Assembly: GCF_030817835.1 (NCBI RefSeq)
Contig: NZ_JAUSZR010000001.1
Coordinates: 3,100,001-3,164,000 of the forward strand
Length of the DNA stretch: 64,000 nt
From: Pseudarthrobacter sp. W1I19
Lineage (GTDB): Bacteria > Actinomycetota > Actinomycetes > Actinomycetales > Micrococcaceae
Direction: 5' to 3'
Shown here: one piece after another, positions 26,787-36,032 of the stretch
Position numbering within the stretch: the first letter of the stretch is position 1
Layout of the letters: the number at the start of each line of letters is the position of its first letter
The notes under the pieces: generated by a model
The model's input: the letters and a program-made list of their open reading frames with translations, nothing else
What the model was told of the DNA's origin: nothing
Databases searched by the model: none
Program-made: the position numbers and the translations under genes

Positions 26787-27569
26787 ATGACCGCTGAAAT
26801 CGCTGAGCCAGCCTCAAAGATTGAACTGCCTGCCGGCGTCGGCGGTGGCGGCGAAATCCCCACGTTCGATGTGCACCTGCGCGTCCGCCGGTACAACCCG
26901 GAGGTTTCCGGCGAGGCCACCTGGGATGACTACAACCTGACTATGTACGGCACGGACCGTGTCCTGGATGCCCTGCACAAGGTCAAGTGGGAAATCGACG
27001 GCAGCCTCTCCTTCCGCCGCTCCTGCGCCCACGGCGTCTGCGGCTCCGATGCGATGCGCATCAACGGCCGCAACCGCCTCGCCTGCAAGACCCTCCTGAA
27101 GGACCTGGACACGTCCAAGCCCATCACGGTGGAACCCATCAAGGGCCTGCCGGTGGAGAAGGACCTCATCGTGGACATGGAACCGTTCTTCCAGTCCTAC
27201 CGCGAAGTGATGCCGTTCCTGATCAACAAGGGCCACGAGCCCACCCGGGAACGCCTGCAGTCCGCCGAGGACCGTGAGCGCTTTGACGACACCACCAAGT
27301 GCATCCTGTGCGCTGCCTGCACGTCCTCCTGCCCCGTCTTCTGGACCGACGGCCAGTACTTCGGCCCGGCGGCGATCGTCAACGCCCACCGCTTCATCTT
27401 CGACTCCCGTGATGATGCCGGCGACATGCGCCTGGAGATCCTCAACGACAAGGAAGGCGTGTGGCGCTGCCGCACCACCTTCAACTGCTCCGAAGCATGC
27501 CCCCGCGGCATCCAGGTGACCCAGGCCATCCAAGAGGTCAAGCAGGCCATCCTCTCCCGCAAGATCTGA
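26787..27569 (+). CDS. sdhB: Succinate dehydrogenase iron-sulfur subunit
   Basis: 260 aa electron-transfer subunit between SdhA and the membrane anchors. 2Fe-2S ligands SCAHGVCGSDAM near 74-85 plus Cys in RLACKT; 4Fe-4S and 3Fe-4S ligands in CILCAACTSSCPVF near 173-186 and NCSEACPRGI near 233-242. Starts immediately after sdhA (1 nt gap), so translation is coupled. Last gene of the operon, followed by a terminator. Confidence 0.97.
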   Translation: MTAEIAEPASKIELPAGVGGGGEIPTFDVHLRVRRYNPEVSGEATWDDYNLTMYGTDRVLDALHKVKWEIDGSLSFRRSCAHGVCGSDAMRINGRNRLACKTLLKDLDTSKPITVEPIKGLPVEKDLIVDMEPFFQSYREVMPFLINKGHEPTRERLQSAEDRERFDDTTKCILCAACTSSCPVFWTDGQYFGPAAIVNAHRFIFDSRDDAGDMRLEILNDKEGVWRCRTTFNCSEACPRGIQVTQAIQEVKQAILSRKI

Positions 27570-27585
27570 CACAAGGATTTAGCGA

Positions 27586-27632
27586 ACGACGGCGCCGTCC
27601 CCACTTTTGGGGATCGGCGCCGTCGTTGTTTC
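27586..27632 (+). terminator. Terminator after sdhCDAB
   Basis: A 13-bp stem AACGACGGCGCCG with CGGCGCCGTCGTT, plus an inner TCCCC/GGGGA stem, is followed by GTTTCT, 16 nt past the sdhB stop. Confidence 0.88.
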
Positions 27633-27722
27633 TCCCCACCCGCCCCCTGACCTCGCAAGCTCGGCCAGGGAACCCGGCGGGCGTGGGCCCACAGCCATTC
27701 GTACCAAACGAAAGGGGACAAC

Positions 27723-28493
27723 GTGTCCCGCTCCGAAAAAGTCTCGTTTGCCGGTTCCACCGGCGAAATGCTCTCCGGCATCATTGATATTCCGGAGGGC
27801 CCGGTCAAGGGCTGGGGGGTCTTCTCCCACGGGTTCACTCTGGGCAAGGATGCGCCGTCCGCGTCGAGGATGTGCAAGGCCCTGGCGGACAGCGGCGTGG
27901 GCATGCTGCGGTTCGACAACCTGGGCCTGGGCGGGTCCGCCGGCGAGTGGTCAGCAGGCTCCTTCAGCCACAAAGTGGCGGATACCGTAAAGGCTGCCGA
28001 GTTCATGCGCAGCGAAGGGAAAGTGATTTCCCTCCTGGTAGGCCACTCGTTCGGGGGCGCGGCCGTGCTCGCTGCAGCGCGCGAGATTCCCGAGCTCGAC
28101 GCCGTCGCTACCGTTGGCGCGCCGTTCTCACCCAAGCACGTGGCCCACGTGTTCGACGCCGCCCTGGACAAGATCCTCAGTGAAGGCAGCGCCGAGGTGG
28201 ACCTCGGCGGGAAGCGGGTGGAGATCCGCAAGCATTTTGTGGAGGACCTGGAAAACGCGGACCTGACGGACTGCATCAAGCAGCTGCACAAGCCGCTGAT
28301 GGTGCTCCACTCCCCCACGGACAACACTGTGGGGATCGAAAACGCCAGCACCATTTTCCAGACCGCCCGGCATCCACGGAACTTCGTATCCCTCGAAGGC
28401 AGCGACCACCTGCTCACCGGGAAGGGCCAGGCGGCACGGGCGGCAAGGATCATCGCTGCCTGGGCCGATCAATACCTCGACGCCGCCCAGTAG
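27723..28493 (+). CDS. Alpha/beta hydrolase
   Basis: 256 aa single-domain alpha/beta hydrolase. Oxyanion region FSHGFTLGKD near 36-45, nucleophile elbow GHSFGGAA with Ser103, acid in LHSPTDNTV near 199-207 and His in EGSDHLL near 225-231. Family members of this type are often fused to an OsmC domain; here that domain is absent. GTG start with GAAAGGGG 5 nt upstream. Substrate unknown. Confidence 0.88.
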   Translation: MSRSEKVSFAGSTGEMLSGIIDIPEGPVKGWGVFSHGFTLGKDAPSASRMCKALADSGVGMLRFDNLGLGGSAGEWSAGSFSHKVADTVKAAEFMRSEGKVISLLVGHSFGGAAVLAAAREIPELDAVATVGAPFSPKHVAHVFDAALDKILSEGSAEVDLGGKRVEIRKHFVEDLENADLTDCIKQLHKPLMVLHSPTDNTVGIENASTIFQTARHPRNFVSLEGSDHLLTGKGQAARAARIIAAWADQYLDAAQ

Positions 28494-28531
28494 CCTGCCC
28501 GCGGGGACAGGCCGCTGGGCAACCTGTGCGC

Positions 28532-29833
28532 CTATTTGCCGATGGCGGCCTTACTTTCGCTGATCCATTGTTCCGCCGCCTTTTCCGGCGTCAGCCGCTT
28601 GAACAGGACTTCAGTGTTGATGCGGGCCGTGATCTCGGAGACAGCAGTGGATCCCGTGGGTCCGATGAAGGTTGGGGCGAAGTCCATCTTCCCGATCGCA
28701 TCAATGTAGTCCGCCTCCACCTTGCCCTGCGGCGTCAGCAGGTCCTTGATGGCCGTGCGCATTTCAGGGTTGCTGGGGACTCCGCGGTCGCTCTGGATGA
28801 TTTTGGCGGCTGACTCGTTGTTCACCAGGAAGCTGACCAGTTTCGCGGCAGCGTCCGTATGCTTGCTCCGCGCGGAGATGGTGTAGAACTGCGACGACTG
28901 CAGCCAGATCCCCGGGGTGGGGTTTTCGCCGGGAAGCTTGAGCAGCTTCAAATCCGCGCCCGATGCCTTGCTCAGCGCAGTGAGCGAGTTGCTCCAGGTG
29001 AGCATCATGGCCGCTTTGCCCATGCCCATCAGGGTTTGCTCCGTACTCACGTTGAGCTTCTCCACTGTCTCTGATGCACTGGGCGCAGCGCCGGACTCGC
29101 TCAGCTTCAAGCTGTAGTTGAAATAGTCCTGGACCGTTCCCTGGTCCAGTCCGAGCCGGCCGTCCTGGGTGTACAGCGACTGGCCGTGCTGCCGAGCGAA
29201 GGCGTCCAGCGAATCGTGGGTGAGGACTGTTGCCGTTCCGTACGTGCCTTTGGGGCTCTTGGCAGTTACGTCCGAGGCGACCTTCGCGAAATCGTCCCAA
29301 CTCCATGTGCTGTCATCCGGAATGGCAACACCGGCGGCCTGGAAGACCGCAGGGTTGGCGACGATTGACAAGGCATTGGCGCCGGTGGATACACCGTACT
29401 GCTTCCCTTGGACCTGGCCGTTCTCCAGCGCGCCCTGGTCCATCTTTGTCAGGTCCAGGGAACCGCTGACCTTGCTGAGATCCAGGAGAGCCCCCCGGTT
29501 GGCATATTCGGCCGGATAAGCGCCGCCCATGGTGATCACGTCAGGGGCATCATTGGCCGCTACCTGTGTTGCCAGCTTGTCAAAGTACCCGCCGATGTCC
29601 CCGTATTCGGGCTTGACCTTGATGTTGGGGTTGGCGGCCTCGAATTCGGCGATGGCCTTGTTGGTCAGCTCCGCCCGCCCTGCGTTGCCCCACCAGGAGA
29701 ATCGGATTTCAACAGGGCCGTCCCCAGGCTGGTTCGACGAAGCGCTGGAGCATCCTGCCGTGACGCCCAGAAGGCCCAGTGCAGTGAGTATTGCGACTGA
29801 TTTACGGATTTTTCCAAAAACTCTACGCGTCAT
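28532..29833 (-). CDS. Carbohydrate ABC transporter solute-binding lipoprotein (orphan)
   Basis: 433 aa CUT1-type extracellular sugar-binding protein. Signal peptide with lipobox VTAGC near residue 28; then RFSWWGNAGRAE and DAPDVITMGG, standard for family 1 binding proteins of oligosaccharide importers. No permease or ATPase gene is adjacent. Its promoter carries a LacI-type element nearly identical to the one at the pectate lyase gene, which makes a pectin-derived oligosaccharide a likely ligand (inference). ATG 29833 with GGAAGAAG upstream. Confidence 0.9.
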   Translation of the reverse strand: MTRRVFGKIRKSVAILTALGLLGVTAGCSSASSNQPGDGPVEIRFSWWGNAGRAELTNKAIAEFEAANPNIKVKPEYGDIGGYFDKLATQVAANDAPDVITMGGAYPAEYANRGALLDLSKVSGSLDLTKMDQGALENGQVQGKQYGVSTGANALSIVANPAVFQAAGVAIPDDSTWSWDDFAKVASDVTAKSPKGTYGTATVLTHDSLDAFARQHGQSLYTQDGRLGLDQGTVQDYFNYSLKLSESGAAPSASETVEKLNVSTEQTLMGMGKAAMMLTWSNSLTALSKASGADLKLLKLPGENPTPGIWLQSSQFYTISARSKHTDAAAKLVSFLVNNESAAKIIQSDRGVPSNPEMRTAIKDLLTPQGKVEADYIDAIGKMDFAPTFIGPTGSTAVSEITARINTEVLFKRLTPEKAAEQWISESKAAIGK

Positions 29834-29847
29834 TGGGCAAGCTTCTT

Positions 29848-29866
29848 CCAGTCAGAAAGCGGTTTC
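29848..29866 (-). promoter_or_regulatory. LacI-type operator at the sugar-binding protein gene
   Basis: Minus strand GAAACCGCTTTCTGACTGG. It differs at one base from the element at 57150-57168 before the pectate lyase gene. It lies just downstream of the -10 box (29876-29871), overlapping the expected start of transcription, the usual place for repression. Confidence 0.75.
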
Positions 29867-29870
29867 GTGA

Positions 29871-29900
29871 AACGTATCAAGGACGCCTGCCGAGGGTCAA
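29871..29900 (-). promoter_or_regulatory. Promoter of the sugar-binding protein gene
   Basis: Minus strand TTGACC (29900-29895), 18-nt spacer, TACGTT (29876-29871). The LacI-type element begins 4 nt downstream. Confidence 0.7.
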
Positions 29901-29936
29901 GGGGTAGCGCACGGGCTTTAGGCCGGCGGGGTGGGG

Positions 29937-29966
29937 TTGACAGTATCCGGCGCAGCGAACAAGGAT
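29937..29966 (+). promoter_or_regulatory. Promoter of the glycosidase-like gene
   Basis: TTGACA (29937-29942), 18-nt spacer and AAGGAT (29961-29966). Transcription would begin near 29973, just before the palindrome at 29977. Confidence 0.6.
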
Positions 29967-29976
29967 TGGAACCTCG

Positions 29977-29988
29977 GAAACCGGTTTC
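29977..29988 (+). promoter_or_regulatory. LacI-type operator, perfect palindrome GAAACCGGTTTC
   Basis: A perfect 12-bp palindrome centred on CpG, the hallmark of LacI-family sites, located at about +5 to +16 of the predicted transcript. Same core as the elements at 29855-29866 and 57157-57168. Confidence 0.75.
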
Positions 29989-30044
29989 TAGGCGAAGCGC
30001 GTTTCCACTCCCAGTCCAGCACCAGCACCGGAAGGGCGTGCAGC

Positions 30045-32327
30045 GTGCACAGCCAAAGCACCACCAGCCTGCCAGGAATGTCTTCCACCGGTTCCGCCAA
30101 CAGCGCCGCCATCGACAGGCAAGCACTCGTCCGGCGCCACAACGTGTGCCAGCGGACCCTGGATCCCCGAAGCCCCGTCTCCGTGGGTAACGGCGAGTTC
30201 GCTTTCACCGTGGACCTCACCGGACTCCAGTCAATCCCCGACGCTTACCCGGTGGGTGCACGGGACGAGCTGCCGGCGGGAACCCTGCTGGGCACGCAGG
30301 CCCAGTGGGGCTGGCATTCGACACCCCCGGAGCAGCCGTACGGGCTCGCCGGTTCCACCGTCCTCTACGACTCCCCTCGAGGACCGGTTCCCTACGTGGA
30401 CATGGTGGGAAACATCGTTAATGACCGGGAAACGGATGCCTCCAGGGCGGAAACGTGGCTCAGGGCGAACCCCCACCGACTGGACCTGGGCCGCATAGGA
30501 TTCCGGCTGGTGGAGGACGGAACAGAACGGGCAATCATACGGGACGATGTAGCCCACACCCGGCAGACGCTCGATCTGTGGACCGGCGTGGTGAGCAGCA
30601 GCTTTACCCTGGCAGGCCACCCGGTCACTGTCACCACCGCCTGCCACCCGGACCGCGACGAAATCGGACTGCGCGTGGTGTCGCCGGCGCTCAGGCACGG
30701 TCTGGTGGTGGCCATGGATTTCCCATACGGTTCCGAGGCCTGGCACGATGCGGCGGACTGGAACCGCCCGGATGCCCACACCACCATGCTCGGGGAACCC
30801 GCGCCGTTCGGACTTCATGCCGGATCCAGCAGCTGGACCGCTATGCGCACGTTGGACGCTGCACGCTACGAGGTGGTGGTCACCGGCAACAACCTTAGGG
30901 TGGAACAAACCGGGCAGCATCGCCTTCGAATCGCTCCCAGCAGCGCCGCCCAGGGCCAGGACCACGCGGATGCCATGGACCTTGCCATTGCATTTATCCC
31001 AGACGGAACCGGCGGCTGCATCCCGCGGGGTGACAGCAGGCTGTCCCGGGTGGCGGCAAAGCCAGCCAAGGACGCAGGGGCCGGAACCGCCGTCGGCCTT
31101 TCACCGGGCAGCACCCTGTCCCCCGGCAGTGCCGTTGCCGATGCCTCCGCCGCCTACTGGCCCCGGTTCTGGTCCTCCGGCGGTGCCATTGAGCTGGAGG
31201 CGACAGACGATCCCCGGGCGAAGGAGCTGGAGCGCCGGATTGTTCTCTCCCAGTATTTGACCGCCATCAACTGCTCGGGCTCGCTGCCGCCGCAGGAAAC
31301 AGGGTTGGTCTGCAATTCCTGGCGCGGCCGCTTCCACCTCGAAATGCACTGGTGGCATGCCGCCCACTTTGCCCACTGGAACCGTCCCGAACTCCTGCTG
31401 CCCTCCTTGCGCTGGTACTCCACTGTGATGGAACCTTCACGCGCGACTGCAAGGGCGCAAGGCTTCGACGGCGTCCGTTGGCCCAAGCAGGTGGGCCCCG
31501 ACGGCAGGGAGAGCCCCAGCCCCATCGGGACGTTCCTCATCTGGCAGCAGCCGCACCCCATCCACCTGGCCGAACTCGTGTATCGCGCCCGCCCCGGCCG
31601 TGAGGTGCTGGAGGAATTCGGGGACATCGTGTTCGAAACGGCCGAGTTTATGGCCAGTTTCGCGCATCCAACCTCCCGGGGATTTGAACTGGGGCCTCCG
31701 TTGATACCTGCGCAGGAGAGCTACGGCAGCATCCGAGGCTCAGTCACCAACCCCACGTTCGAGCTCGCGTATTGGCAGTGGGCCCTTCGGGTCGCAGCTG
31801 CCTGGCGGGAAAGGCTGGGGCTGGAGCCCATCCCGGCCTGGCAGGAGGTGGCTGACGGGATGGTGCAGCCGCGGGTGATCGATGGCGTCTACGCTGCCAT
31901 TGAGGTGGAGCCGTTCACCATCCGGACGGATCATCCTTCGATGCTATGCGCACTCGGTGTACTGCCGGAGACTGACGTCATCGACAAGGACATCATGCGG
32001 GCAACACTGGCGGAGGTGCTTGCCGACTGGGACTGGGGCAGCACCTGGGGCTGGGACTATCCCGTCATGGCCATGACCGCGGCGCGCCTCGGCGACCCGG
32101 AGGCTGCCGTCAACGCACTCCTGATGGACGCGGGGAAGAACACCGTCCTGCCCAACGGACACAACCGCCAGACGGACTCACTGCCGCTGTACCTGCCGGG
32201 CAACGGCGGGCTCCTCGCCGCCGTCGCACTGATGGCCGCCGGCTGGGATAACGGACCGGACCTCCATGCCCCTGGTTTCCCGCCCGGCTGGACTGTGGCG
32301 TGGGAAGGCCTGGTGGCCGCACCATAG
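30045..32327 (+). CDS. Putative (alpha/alpha)6-barrel glycosidase-like protein
   Basis: About 760 aa, no signal peptide, so cytoplasmic. An N-terminal beta-rich part with SPVSVGNGEFAFTVDLTGLQ (near 55) and QWGWHS is followed by a helical part containing EMHWWHAAHFAHWNRPELL, WQQPHPIHLAELVYR and TWGWDYPVMAMTAARLG. This resembles six-hairpin glycoside hydrolases related to GH65-like proteins, but I cannot assign a family or catalytic residue. GTG 30045 is chosen because GGAAGGG lies 8 nt upstream and it is downstream of the operator; ATG 30078 is the alternative. Control by the pectin-type operator suggests action on imported oligosaccharides (inference). Confidence 0.75.
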   Translation: MHSQSTTSLPGMSSTGSANSAAIDRQALVRRHNVCQRTLDPRSPVSVGNGEFAFTVDLTGLQSIPDAYPVGARDELPAGTLLGTQAQWGWHSTPPEQPYGLAGSTVLYDSPRGPVPYVDMVGNIVNDRETDASRAETWLRANPHRLDLGRIGFRLVEDGTERAIIRDDVAHTRQTLDLWTGVVSSSFTLAGHPVTVTTACHPDRDEIGLRVVSPALRHGLVVAMDFPYGSEAWHDAADWNRPDAHTTMLGEPAPFGLHAGSSSWTAMRTLDAARYEVVVTGNNLRVEQTGQHRLRIAPSSAAQGQDHADAMDLAIAFIPDGTGGCIPRGDSRLSRVAAKPAKDAGAGTAVGLSPGSTLSPGSAVADASAAYWPRFWSSGGAIELEATDDPRAKELERRIVLSQYLTAINCSGSLPPQETGLVCNSWRGRFHLEMHWWHAAHFAHWNRPELLLPSLRWYSTVMEPSRATARAQGFDGVRWPKQVGPDGRESPSPIGTFLIWQQPHPIHLAELVYRARPGREVLEEFGDIVFETAEFMASFAHPTSRGFELGPPLIPAQESYGSIRGSVTNPTFELAYWQWALRVAAAWRERLGLEPIPAWQEVADGMVQPRVIDGVYAAIEVEPFTIRTDHPSMLCALGVLPETDVIDKDIMRATLAEVLADWDWGSTWGWDYPVMAMTAARLGDPEAAVNALLMDAGKNTVLPNGHNRQTDSLPLYLPGNGGLLAAVALMAAGWDNGPDLHAPGFPPGWTVAWEGLVAAP

Positions 32328-32338
32328 CCCTGCCGGGA

Positions 32339-33475
32339 TCAGCGCTGTTTTGCCGCGCCAGTACCCCGGCGCCGGACAGTAGCCGGGGTCCCATTGTCCG
32401 TGTGGACGGGCACCTTGCCCGGCTGGACCTGACGGGCTCCAAGGGTGCCTTTTTCATGTCCGTTCAACCCATTGTGCAGGTCGGCCTCACGGACCGCCGC
32501 CCAGCCCGCTGCGACGAGGTACACCTGGCTCACCAGGTTGAACCAGATCAGCAGGCCGATAATGATGGCGAAGGGCGCAAGGAGGGGATTTCGTCCGGCC
32601 CCGGCAAGCAGTTCGGTACTGAAGACCTGCAGCACGGTGGTACCCAACGCAGCGAGGACAGTGCCTTCCAGCAGTGCTCTGCGCGAAAGCTTCAGGCTCC
32701 CTCCCAGCCGGAACATGATGACGGCCGTAACCCAGCTCAAGACAAGCGGGACCGCAATCTTTACCGAGGTCGTCAGTGGCCCGGCAACGGCGTCGTCAAG
32801 CCGCAGGAAGTCTGCCACCCAGCCTGCGGCGGTGCCGAACAACAAGGAGGCGCCGGCGCTGATGACCAGGGCCAGGCCCAGCAGCAGCAACGTGCCGGCA
32901 TCGCGCAGCTTCAAAAGGACCGGGTTGACACGCAAAGGCGGGAACTGAAGGACTCCGCGGAGGCCATCCCGCAGGCCGGCGATCCAACCCAGCGACGTGA
33001 TTACCGTGACTATCGCTGCAATGAAGGCCGTCCAGCCCAACCCGTCAGGGTTCAACAGGTCCTTCGGATCGACCAGTCCTTCCCCGTTGCCAACCTTCAA
33101 GAGCCCGGGTGCGCTTTGGGCGACACTCTCGATGATGGTGTCCAGCAGTGCCTGCTGGCTCCGGAGCACCAGGCCGGCGATGGAAAAGCCGGTAGCGAGG
33201 AGGCCGGTAATCGAGAAGAACATCCTGAAGCCGATGCCGGCGCTCATCAACGGGCCGCGCTGGAGATTGTAGTGCTGGAAGGCCCGCAGGGGCCGGAGCG
33301 TGTTGAGCCGGGCAAGCAGCCATTGGACCATCGCCAGCAGGCTGGGCAGCGCGCCGCCGTCGGACCTCCGGACCTTGCCCCATTCCATCCGCTTTTGAAT
33401 GACAGCGAGCTTAAGTTGGGAGCGGTCAGTGGGAAGCGGAGGCTCCGCCGGCATCCGCGGACCAGGTCCCGGCAT
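32339..33475 (-). CDS. YihY/BrkB family membrane protein
   Basis: About 378 aa. Polytopic inner-membrane protein of the YihY (formerly RNase BN/BrkB) family, function unsettled. Marks are RGPLMSAGIGFRMFFSITGLL near 70-90 and about six hydrophobic helices, ending in a basic, Thr-rich tail. The start is uncertain: ATG 33475 (MPGPGPRM) is used, ATG 33454 is also possible; both overlap the end of the 2'-5' RNA ligase-like gene. It converges with the glycosidase-like gene, leaving 11 nt. Confidence 0.85.
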   Translation of the reverse strand: MPGPGPRMPAEPPLPTDRSQLKLAVIQKRMEWGKVRRSDGGALPSLLAMVQWLLARLNTLRPLRAFQHYNLQRGPLMSAGIGFRMFFSITGLLATGFSIAGLVLRSQQALLDTIIESVAQSAPGLLKVGNGEGLVDPKDLLNPDGLGWTAFIAAIVTVITSLGWIAGLRDGLRGVLQFPPLRVNPVLLKLRDAGTLLLLGLALVISAGASLLFGTAAGWVADFLRLDDAVAGPLTTSVKIAVPLVLSWVTAVIMFRLGGSLKLSRRALLEGTVLAALGTTVLQVFSTELLAGAGRNPLLAPFAIIIGLLIWFNLVSQVYLVAAGWAAVREADLHNGLNGHEKGTLGARQVQPGKVPVHTDNGTPATVRRRGTGAAKQR

Positions 33476-34121
33476 GGTTGTCAGTTTCGGTCCCAAAGTC
33501 CAGCTCTTCCCGTAGCTGCCAGATGCCGTCCGCATCGTGCTCGTAGAGTCCCATGCTAACCACGGGGAAGGTGGCTCTGTAGTTCTTCAATACCGTTTCG
33601 GCCTCATCGAGGCTTTCAGGGGCAACATCGTGGGCGATGGTGACGTGCGGGTGGTAGGCGAAGGGAAGATCCCGCTGGAGGGGGCCCTGCTGGAGCTTCT
33701 CGTGGAGGTCCACGCAGGCCTCGAAACCTTCCTCCACGTTGATGAACACCACCGGCGAAACGGGACGGAACGTTCCGGTACCGGCGATGGTGACCATAAA
33801 GGGGCTTTGGCGGCGGGCCACGTCCCGCACGTGCTCCCGGGTAGCCTCCCAGTCCCGGGTAGGCGTGGTGGTCACCAGCGTGATGTGGGCCGGGACCACT
33901 CCTGCGAGGGGATCCCCGAAGGAAGCCCGCCAGCGCTGCAGCTCCTCAGCCACCTCCGGCGGGAAGCCCAGAATGACGCCGACGCTGATATCTTCCGTCC
34001 GGGACGGCCCATGCCCGGCCGCGCCGGTGTCCTCCGCCGGGTCGCCTTGGGGGTCGCCTCGCCTGCCCGCTGCTCGGACGGAGCGGGAGCCTTCCCTTGC
34101 GGTGACTTTGCTGGACGGCAT
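33426..34121 (-). CDS. 2'-5' RNA ligase family (2H phosphoesterase) protein
   Basis: 231 aa. After a charged head of about 45 residues, the LigT/2H fold shows its two H-x-T motifs: PAHITLVTT near 78 and YHPHVTIAHD near 156. Such proteins ligate or open 2',3'-cyclic phosphates on RNA or nucleotides. It starts 4 nt after trpS, with AGGAG 12 nt upstream, so it is expressed with trpS. The substrate is not known. Confidence 0.88.
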   Translation of the reverse strand: MPSSKVTAREGSRSVRAAGRRGDPQGDPAEDTGAAGHGPSRTEDISVGVILGFPPEVAEELQRWRASFGDPLAGVVPAHITLVTTTPTRDWEATREHVRDVARRQSPFMVTIAGTGTFRPVSPVVFINVEEGFEACVDLHEKLQQGPLQRDLPFAYHPHVTIAHDVAPESLDEAETVLKNYRATFPVVSMGLYEHDADGIWQLREELDFGTETDNHAGTWSADAGGASASH

Positions 34122-34125
34122 GGCG

Positions 34126-35169
34126 CTAGCGGACTCCTGCGAGGGAGAAGGACGGCAGGAAGCCCATACGCTCATAGACCTGGCCGAGGGTAACCGACGC
34201 AATTTCACGGGCGCGCTCGGCGCCGTGGGCCAGCAGCCGGTCCAGTTCCGCCGGATCATCCATCAGCTCGTTGGTCCGGTCGCGCAGCGGCGTAATGAAT
34301 TCCACCACCACCTCGGCCAAGTCAACCTTGAGATGGCCGTACATCTTCCCCTGGTACTCCGCTTCGAGTTCGGCGACGGGCTTGCCGGTGAGGGAGGAGT
34401 AGATGGTCAGCAGGTTCGAGATCCCCGGCTTTTCCTCCTGGTCGAACCGGATATCGGTACCGGCATCGGTCACGGCGGACTTGATGCGCTTGGCCGCGAC
34501 CTTGGGGTCCTCAAGCAGCTGGATGGCCCCGTTGGGCGACTCCCCTGTCTTGGACATCTTGGCACTGGGGTTCTGGAGGTCATAGATCTTGGCGCGTTCC
34601 TTCACGATGGTGGCTTCCGGCACCGTGAAGGTTGCCCCGAATTTCGTGTTGAACCGCTGGGCCAGGTTCCGGGTCAGCTCCAGGTGCTGGCGCTGGTCCT
34701 CCCCCACCGGCACGAGGTCGGTCTGGTAGAGCAGGATGTCCGCGGCCATCAGGGTGGGGTAGGCAAACAGGCCCAGGGTGGCGGCGTCAGCACCGGACTT
34801 CTGGGTCTTGTCCTTGAACTGGGTCATCCGGGACGCTTCACCAAAGCCGGTGATGCAGTTCAGAGCCCAGGCCAACTGCGCGTGTTCGGGCACATGGGAC
34901 TGGACGAAGAAGATGCTTTTATCCGGGTCGATGCCGGCCGCGATGTATTGGGCGGCCACTATTCGGGTGCGCTTGGCCAGTTCTGCGGGATCGAAGTCCA
35001 CGGTGATGGCGTGCAGGTCCGGAATAAAGAAAACAGCATCGTACTCGGCCTGCATGTCCACCCAGTTGCGGACGGCGCCGATGTAGTTGCCCAGGTGAAG
35101 GGAGTCCGCGGTGGGCTTGGCTCCGGAGAGGATGCGCTTCTTGATGGCAGGGGAAGTCTGGCTAGTCAT
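34126..35169 (-). CDS. trpS: Tryptophan--tRNA ligase
   Basis: 347 aa class Ic aminoacyl-tRNA synthetase. The HIGH-equivalent is HLGNYIGA (near 25-32) after [10 protein letters not shown], and the KMSKS-equivalent is AKMSKTGES near 203-211, both needed for tryptophanyl-adenylate formation. Length is typical (330-350). It follows xth by 19 nt in the same direction. Confidence 0.97.
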   Translation of the reverse strand: MTSQTSPAIKKRILSGAKPTADSLHLGNYIGAVRNWVDMQAEYDAVFFIPDLHAITVDFDPAELAKRTRIVAAQYIAAGIDPDKSIFFVQSHVPEHAQLAWALNCITGFGEASRMTQFKDKTQKSGADAATLGLFAYPTLMAADILLYQTDLVPVGEDQRQHLELTRNLAQRFNTKFGATFTVPEATIVKERAKIYDLQNPSAKMSKTGESPNGAIQLLEDPKVAAKRIKSAVTDAGTDIRFDQEEKPGISNLLTIYSSLTGKPVAELEAEYQGKMYGHLKVDLAEVVVEFITPLRDRTNELMDDPAELDRLLAHGAERAREIASVTLGQVYERMGFLPSFSLAGVR

Positions 35170-35188
35170 GGGGAGGAAACCTTCGGGC

Positions 35189-36022
35189 TTAGAGCTGGTA
35201 GTCCACTACAAGCGGGGCATGGTCGGAGAAGCGGGTGTCCCACGAGGCTGCCCGGTCAACAACGGCGGAAATGGCACCGGCCGTCAGTTCCGGTGTGGCC
35301 AGGTGGTAGTCGATGCGCCAGCCGGTGTCGTTGTCGAATGCTTTCCCGCGCTGGGACCACCAGGTGTACGGCCCGTCAACGTCCCCGGCAAGGTTGCGGT
35401 GGACGTCCTGCCAGCCGATGTCCTCCCCGAAGAAACGGTCAAAATACGCCCGTTCCTCCGGCAGGTGGCCCGCCTTTTTCACGTTGGCCTTCGAGTTCCG
35501 GATGTCCCTGGGCGTGTGGGCCACGTTGAGGTCCCCTACCACGAGGGCATGGTCACTGTGCTTGGTAAGCTCCGGCAGGCGGGTGCTCATCGCGTCCAGG
35601 AAACGGAATTTGTCGTCCTGCTTGGGGGTCCCCACCTCGCCCGAGTGGACGTAGGCGCTGGCCACGGTGAGCTGGACAGGGCGTCCGGCTGCATCGGCGA
35701 AGCGGAAGTCCGCCTCCACCCAGCGGCCCGCCGTCGCGAAGTAGTCGTCGCCGATGCCGTTGCGGGTTTCCAGCGGCTCCTCGCGTGAAGCGATGGCGAC
35801 GCCGGCACGGCCTTTGGCTTCTGCCTCGGCGTGCAGGATGTGCCAGCCTTCGCCCAGCAGCTGGCCGACGATGGCGTCAGGCGCCCGGACTTCCTGGAGG
35901 CAGAGGATGTCCACTTCGCGCGGCTCCAGCCACGCCGCCATACCGTTCTTGTAGGCAGCCCGAAGGCCATTGACGTTGACGGATGCGATGCGAAGGTGGT
36001 CCTTCTTCAATGCCGAGCTCAC
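35189..36022 (-). CDS. xth: Exodeoxyribonuclease III
   Basis: 277 aa member of the EEP superfamily, an AP endonuclease and 3'-5' exonuclease in base excision repair. Motifs: [10 protein letters not shown] near 13-22, CLQEVRAPD (catalytic Glu) near 42-50, VVGDLNVAH near 154-162 and [11 protein letters not shown] at the C-terminus (catalytic Asp-His). GTG 36022 is the start; a -10 box TAGAGT (36035-36030) ends 7 nt before it, implying a leaderless mRNA. Confidence 0.94.
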   Translation of the reverse strand: MSSALKKDHLRIASVNVNGLRAAYKNGMAAWLEPREVDILCLQEVRAPDAIVGQLLGEGWHILHAEAEAKGRAGVAIASREEPLETRNGIGDDYFATAGRWVEADFRFADAAGRPVQLTVASAYVHSGEVGTPKQDDKFRFLDAMSTRLPELTKHSDHALVVGDLNVAHTPRDIRNSKANVKKAGHLPEERAYFDRFFGEDIGWQDVHRNLAGDVDGPYTWWSQRGKAFDNDTGWRIDYHLATPELTAGAISAVVDRAASWDTRFSDHAPLVVDYQL

Positions 36023-36032
36023 CCGCTCCACT

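Noticed and set aside
24953..26920. A 655-codon open frame opposite sdhA
   Set aside because: Antisense to a fully conserved sdhA, low-complexity Val/Gly/Asp/His composition.
28494..28513. GCCTGCCC-GC-GGGGACAGGC hairpin between converging genes
   Set aside because: Internal mismatch and no T run; could be a weak terminator but not supportable.
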